Assembly: GCA_010645155.1 (NCBI GenBank)
Contig: CM021323.1
Coordinates: 9,115,636 to 9,179,635 of the forward strand
Length of the DNA stretch: 64,000 nt
From: Tigriopus japonicus
Taxonomy: Eukaryota; Arthropoda; Copepoda; Harpacticoida; Harpacticidae
Reading direction: 5' to 3'
Shown here: in pieces, positions 59,223-64,000 of the stretch
Position numbering within the stretch: position 1 is the first letter of the stretch
How the letters are laid out: each line of letters starts with the position of its first letter
Notes under the pieces: generated by a model
What the model saw: the letters and a program-made list of their open reading frames with translations, nothing else
Told to the model about the DNA's origin: nothing
Database searches by the model: none
Made by a program: the position numbers and the translations under genes

Positions 59223-60750
59223 TTAAATTTTACCTGCTCGGAAAAGACCCAAAGCATTAGCTTCGGCATGTTTAGACGAAGTGCAAGTGTCACAAGCGGC
59301 ATCGGCACAAGGGCGTGCCAAGGAACAGAGAGACGTAGATCCATTGGTCTTCCCTAATGAGCTCGGAAAAGAGAGCATGGGTCTCATCAAATGATTTTGG
59401 GGTGAGAAAAAATGGGACAAACTTGGGTGACTCCCAAGATACATGTGTGGAAAGAGAGGTGGGGGCGGGAAGGTAAACAAATCTTTGTCCGAACGAGGGG
59501 CCATGGGAAATGGGTGGACGAAATGGTCAGTAAATAGATTTCCCGACCCCGTCGAACCCAAATTGGGGTTCTCATAATTGCTGCGACTGTAAGGTGCGAC
59601 CGTATTGGAATGGGGCATAAAGGCCGACTTTTGACTTCGTCTTAAGTGAAAGTGGCCGGAACCATTTCGATAATCGCCACGATCTTTACTCGGCTTTTCT
59701 GATTGGAAATGACGGCGGGCACTGGTCGTATTCTCCGAACCTTCCGATTTCGAGCAAAGCTCCAACGCTCTTACCAAATCGCCTTTGGTTTCATGAATAA
59801 GGCTCTCCAATGTGTTTCTAGGTCGTTTTGGAAATAGCTGAGCCAAAATATCCACGGGACTAGAATGGAGACAATGTGAATTTTCGCGGAAGCTACTGGT
59901 TGACACAACCCCTTCTGTGGGAGGGGATTCTGATTTGGGAACAATCATTTCTGATGGGCTGGAAGGACAATCTTTGTTATTGTCCACGTTGTTTTCCTCC
60001 ACACCGGCATTGTATTCATGGTCAGACTTTGACGGGGATCCAATGTTCAAGTTACTAGAGGTGATGGATTCCTCTCCTTGACCTTCTTTGGGCAAAGAAG
60101 GTTCTGTGGGTTCAATCTCACAATCACTTTCAGAAGGCGGATCCGTATCCTTATTTGAAGACTCCTCATACTTGTGATGTCGATAGAGCTCAACTTCTGC
60201 AAGATATGATGGTGTGTTTTAAAGAGTTGTTCGATAGTCTGAAAAGATAAAATCTTTGGCTCATACCTCTAATTCTCTTGTCTGCGTTTGAATGTTCCTT
60301 GGTTTGTTGCATGGCAATGGGTAACCCAATGATTGGACCCGATGGCAAATAATTGCGATGCTCGCCTGTGGCCATGGCTCTGATCCCAAGAGCGATAGCA
60401 TCTTCGGCCGCTTGTTGACGCTTCAATGCCACCTAAAACTTATAACAATCAGAACACATCCAATAACAACTTAACAATGACCTTTTAAGCACCTGAGCCG
60501 CCATGACACGCTGTCGCTCAGCAATGAGATTGCATTTGCAACAAGAGCAATCTCGGAATTGGCAATGCCGCTTATGTCCTTTAAGCCATGAAATCACACC
60601 ATGGTTCCGACAACGAGCACATTTGGGCCTTCTAGCTCCTTTATCGTCGCTGCCCAAGTCATCTTCGCTCAAATGACATCCAGGTTCTCCCATGCCAAGT
60701 CCAGAATTCCGTTCTTCAAATCGAGCACCCAAAATCATTGAACCGTTCAT
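59223..60750 (-). CDS. DM-domain transcription factor with DMA motif (Dmrt93B/Dmrt3-like)
   Basis: Nuclear zinc-binding transcription factor of the doublesex/mab-3 family. Exons 60750-60493, 60432-60267 and 60196-59223 join in phase to 465 residues. The DM domain at residues ~40-86 has [20 protein letters not shown] and [14 protein letters not shown]; the ISWLKGHKR variant is nearer Dmrt93B/Dmrt3 than Dsx or Dmrt99B. It has one extra Cys (DCSCCKC). [16 protein letters not shown] continues the domain. A DMA (UBA-like) motif, [20 protein letters not shown] and LVRALELC, lies in the third exon, after a Ser/Glu-rich region. The donor after exon 1 (GTGCTT) is weak but the phase and homology are exact. 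The stop overlaps a GTAAAA donor-like site, so a further exon is possible. Confidence 0.92.
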
Positions 60751-60771
60751 GTCACCAGGATGTACGCAAAT

Positions 60772-60877
60772 GAGCGGCCAATCTCGTGAAAGAGATGGAT
60801 GCTCTCGAGCGGAAAATAGCTTTCCTGTCGGCTGTTCTACTCACCCTAGGGGCCGTCGTTTCTCAAGCAGTAGCGGA
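60772..60877 (+). repeat. Dispersed ~100-bp direct repeat, copy B
   Basis: Same orientation as copy A at 58931 with an extra ~11 bases (GCGGAAAATAG). It lies just 21 bases upstream of the DM-domain start codon, in the 5' UTR or promoter. Confidence 0.85.
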
Positions 60878-62403
60878 CCAAGGGACAATCGGGTGCTTCC
60901 TTCTCCGCTTCTTTCCGGTGGGAAAGTGAAAGGGGGAGGAGAATGTGGGAGAATGTGCTCCTTTTTGGGCCTCACCTCACGCAAAGAGCGAGAAAGCTCC
61001 GCCTCCTATTTTGCCCTCAAGGGTTTAAGCAAGGACTTTGTCGATTAATGCAACCAAATTTAAAAAAAGGAAATGTTACAACAGTGTTGAATTATTTTGT
61101 ACTCTCCCAACCTCCAAAATAAAAGAATGACACATGTATTCGATAATCATTTGTCCGGAATAAATCATAGCCCTTGAAAACCAAAAAGTAGATTTCAATA
61201 TAGCCGTCAAGATTTTGTAATGATCACATTGTTGGAGAAAAACCTAATTATCAAGCGACCCAAAAAACATTTGTCAGACACGTCTTCATGCGCAAAGTTG
61301 AAAATTTGAATAATTCTACTCTTTTTTGTTTTTCAAAGACTGGCTCGAACTTTAACAAATACAAGGGAAAAATCTGCTCGTCAGAGCCACTTGGACTGTT
61401 CCATTCAGCCATGTACATTCGTTATTTTTTGTTTGAATCTGCCTGACTCCTGCTACCAACGGAATTAAATTAACAAAACATATTTACTTCAAAAGATTTG
61501 AAGAGCTTTGAAAAGTTTGTGGAGACAGATTAGAATTTAAATGCGCCAAATGTAACAAGAAATTCCACGAGAGAGGGAATTAATGAAGTCACAAGAAAAC
61601 ATAGGTTTGATTGAACGTGGACTCTTTTCATTACCAATGATCATTAGTAATAAGTACTAGTAATACATTAGTAATAATGACACCAAGTGTCATTATCTAA
61701 AATCAGGTTACCCCATTCAACGTGCGTACTCTCTATTTTGAAAATACGTACGAACATTAAAGTGTAATGCTACATTTTGTCTTGGTGCTCGCTCATTACG
61801 CATATTTTCTATTTATACAATGGTCACCCTTACACACCTCGTTTAATTAAGTCATACAGTAACTTCAAAGAAAATTGTCTCTCAACAAAATTTGTAAATT
61901 AATACTTGCTCACAAGATATTTATCTTTATTTCGAGTTTTTACATAAATCCCAAAAACGTGCATTCAAACGAATTACAAGCCTCTACTCAGGATACCCCA
62001 CGTCCAACCCTTTTTCAGTGTAAATCAAAATACCTGTCTGTTTGAAAGCTTTTGGGTGGTTTAAGCAAAGTTTTAAATAAAAATTTGCTCTTTTCCTCCT
62101 ACTTGGGCACTAAAAAGCTTTATTGTCTCGTTTTGTCATGACTAAGGAAAATCTGCTGAAGTTTTTGGGGACACTTTATGACATCTTTTACGCTTTAGAT
62201 TGCAATTTCCCCAATGCAACCAAGGCACTTCTCATTCTCTAATCCTGGTGCCATCACTCTTTTGCTAAAGTATTTCTTTGGAGTTATTTGCGAAATAGCT
62301 CAAAAAGAAGAACTTCACATCTGCTTTGAACAGAAACTGAAAAGTATTGCTCTGAATTGACAAAGGGTGCGTGTTTGGTTGCTTGGTCACTTTATTGTCC
62401 AGA
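60878..62403. other. Intergenic stretch between DM-domain gene and alcohol dehydrogenase
   Basis: The first ~170 bases are GC-richer and probably belong to the DM-domain promoter. The rest is AT-rich, without an exon or transposon end I can support. A TAATGATCATTAGTAATAAG-type palindromic stretch sits near 61637-61680. Confidence 0.4.
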
Positions 62404-64000
62404 TTACATGCTTGCGTCAATATCCAAGACATACCGAACAATAGAATCATTCTTTGCGAGCAATGTCTCGTAGACCTTTCCCAATTTATCGGCCGTGATC
62501 AACTCAATAGAGGGCTTGATGTTGTTCTTGGCGCAGAAATCAATGCATTCCTGAGTTGTGGCGATTCCACCAATGATGCTTCCAGCTACGGCGTTACGCG
62601 AGAACATCAATTGACCTCCACTAATCTGCAAAAGGAATACATCAGTAGTTCAGTCCAATTATGTTTAGTTATGTTTCAGTAGGGCTGATTCTCGAGAATT
62701 CTCGAGCGAGAATTCTCGAGAATTTCTCGAAAAAATCGAGGATCGAAAATTCTCGAGAATTTTTCCGAATTCTCGAGAATTTTCGAGAATTTTTTATTAG
62801 ATTACTCTAGGTCATATTTTGGAATTGATGGCAAAACTGTTTCATTCAAAACAAAAGTTTCAAGTAAAAGAACAATAGGAGCCATGAGCAATGTTTGAAA
62901 CTTTATAAACATCTTTATGGTACATTCGAACAAGAAAATAACTCGTGAACCAGCCCAAACAAAATCTTCTCTGTCCAGATTCGAGGCAAGATTCTGTGTC
63001 TGATTTTTTTCGAGATTCTAATGGCTGTGGTGGTGTGTACAAGAAACCCCTGTTTTGAAAATTACAGCTGACCAAAAATGCGAAAATGTCCGAAGTTTTA
63101 ACAATGTCAGTAGAACGTTTCAGAAATGTCAGAAATGAAATTTCAGATATTATTGTCCGTGAGGTCCAATCATTGTTTTTCACACTCATGTTCATATTGA
63201 TTTTGGTATAAACTTCAAAAAAAAAAAAAACAATTTCAAGTGCTTTGGAAGCTTTGAATGTACATTTTTTTCGCTATTTTCATTTTATCTCAAATTCTCG
63301 AGAATTCTCGAGAATTTTTCTCGAATTCTCGAGAAATTCTCATTCTCGAGAATTGAAATGTTCGAGAAAATCGTCAGCCCTATGTTTCAGTCCAAGTGAA
63401 ACATAAACCCAAAAGTTTAATTTCAAATTTGACAGGTTACCTTGTGCGGTTCCAAAGCGGCTCCAATCAGAACAATAGTTCCGTCAACTCTCAGGAGGGA
63501 CAGATAGGGATTGATGTCGTGGCTAACAGACACGGTATCAAGGATCAAGTCCAGAGTTCTGGCTTGGGCAGCCACCGATTTAGGATCGGAAGAGACCACA
63601 AATTTGGAAGCCCCAATCGATTTAGCAATTTCCTCCTTATTGGGTGAAGTAGAGATAGCCGTGACCTTGCATCCCATGGCGGCTGCCAAACGAATGCCCA
63701 TTTGTCCCAGTCCTCCAACACCGACGATCCCAACGTTCATCCCACCCTTGATGGCTCCCCAATGTTTCAGAGGAGAAAACATGGTAATTCCGGCGCAAAA
63801 AATTGGCCCGGCCTCCTCAATAGGGTAGGAGTCGGGAATCTTGATGATGAAGTCCTGTCGGATAGTAGTCCTTTGTGAATAGCCTCCAAAAGTGTAACCG
63901 GTTTTGGTTCGGACTTGGTTATGGATTATCTCAGAATTGTAGGTCATGGTGTGACCATTCAGGCAGTATTCCTCACATCCACGTTGACATTGCTCACATT
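62404..64000 (-). CDS. Zinc-dependent medium-chain alcohol dehydrogenase (CAD/YahK type), 5' end outside window
   Basis: NADP-dependent alcohol/aldehyde oxidoreductase of the medium-chain family. Exons 64000-63441 (partial, reading from 63998) and 62625-62404; 260 residues are visible and the N-terminal third is missing beyond the right edge. The structural zinc loop is seen at the edge (CEQCQRGCEEYCLN: CxxCxxxC..xC spacing). Then GGYSQ, PIFCAGITMFSPLKHW, the Rossmann loop GIVGVGGLGQMGIRLA, ISTSPNKEEIAKSIGA, and ISGGQLMFSRNAVAGS with a C-terminal FCAKNNIKP. These marks fit cinnamyl-alcohol-dehydrogenase-like enzymes. The join HK|IS is phase 0. The intron 62626-63440 is almost filled by a hAT element. 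Confidence 0.93.
62680..63382. mobile_element. hAT element with CTCGAGAATT subterminal palindromes, in ADH intron
   Basis: 703 bases, ends TAGGGCTGA / TCAGCCCTA, and a perfect 8-base target duplication tgtttcag (62672-62679 and 63383-63390). Both ends are packed with the palindromic ATTCTCGAGAAT and half-forms. An open frame at 62860-63195 (minus) is not recognisably a transposase. The perfect duplication suggests a relatively young insertion. It is a third hAT-end family beside those at 9787 and 12346, and a fourth counting 38480. Confidence 0.92.

Noticed and set aside
62860..63195. 111-codon minus-strand frame inside the ADH intron
   Set aside because: Lies within the hAT element and does not show the hAT dimerisation (C-terminal) or BED-finger motifs.
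1..64000. Prokaryotic features, CRISPR arrays, tRNA or rRNA genes
   Set aside because: The tandem and inverted repeats here are satellites and transposon ends; no CRISPR-like spacing, tRNA cloverleaf or rRNA was recognised.

Overview
The window is animal nuclear DNA. Its genes carry many short introns with GT/AG borders, and the recognisable proteins are metazoan. A TTK-type BTB protein, a Dmrt93B/Dmrt3-like DM-domain gene and a farnesoic-acid-O-methyltransferase-type (FAMeT) domain protein point to an arthropod. A crustacean, perhaps a copepod, is my guess, but the species cannot be fixed from sequence alone.

Layout, left to right. 1-2.4 kb: AT-rich, no gene, one probable hAT-type element. 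2.4-4.5 kb (-): GLUT12/SLC2A12-like sugar transporter. 5.5-6.5 kb (+): mitochondrial ribosomal protein L10, convergent with 6.6-9.0 kb (-): proteasome subunit beta type-2, whose large intron holds a LINE reverse-transcriptase fragment. 9.0-18.7 kb: gene-poor and repeat-rich (hAT and Mutator-like miniature elements, a 37-bp tandem repeat, a 0.4-kb foldback). 18.8-20.7 kb (+): EB1/MAPRE with two tandem alternative copies of its second exon. 21.1-22.2 kb (-): mitochondrial tryptophanyl-tRNA synthetase, divergent from KDM8/JMJD5 (22.6-23.9 kb, +). 24.0-25.4 kb (+): trimethyllysine dioxygenase. 26.6-32.7 kb (-): six-exon BTB protein ending in a piggyBac-type zinc ribbon. 32.7-40.5 kb: gene-poor, with a hAT element nested inside another hAT element. 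40.6-54.6 kb (+): complete 17-exon phosphorylase kinase beta gene hosting two nested genes: a four-TM protein antisense in intron 7, and an apparently intronless Ly6/FAMeT secreted protein in the same sense in intron 11. 57.5-58.5 kb (-): two tandem paralogous small membrane proteins of unknown family. 59.2-60.8 kb (-): DM-domain transcription factor, flanked by a duplicated ~100-bp segment. 62.4 kb to the right edge (-): zinc-dependent alcohol dehydrogenase, cut by the window end, with a hAT element in its last intron.

The genes are not one operon or pathway. Loose links are mitochondrial function (MRPL10, mitochondrial WARS, TMLHE), two 2-oxoglutarate/Fe(II) oxygenases next to each other (KDM8, TMLHE), and sugar/glycogen metabolism (GLUT12-like, PHKB). 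The most unusual objects are the duplicated EB1 exon, the Ly6-FAMeT gene inside PHKB, the BTB-transposase zinc-ribbon fusion, and the tandem pair of unknown membrane proteins. All exon borders come from reading splice consensus, reading phase and protein-family similarity by eye; no transcript evidence or database search was available.
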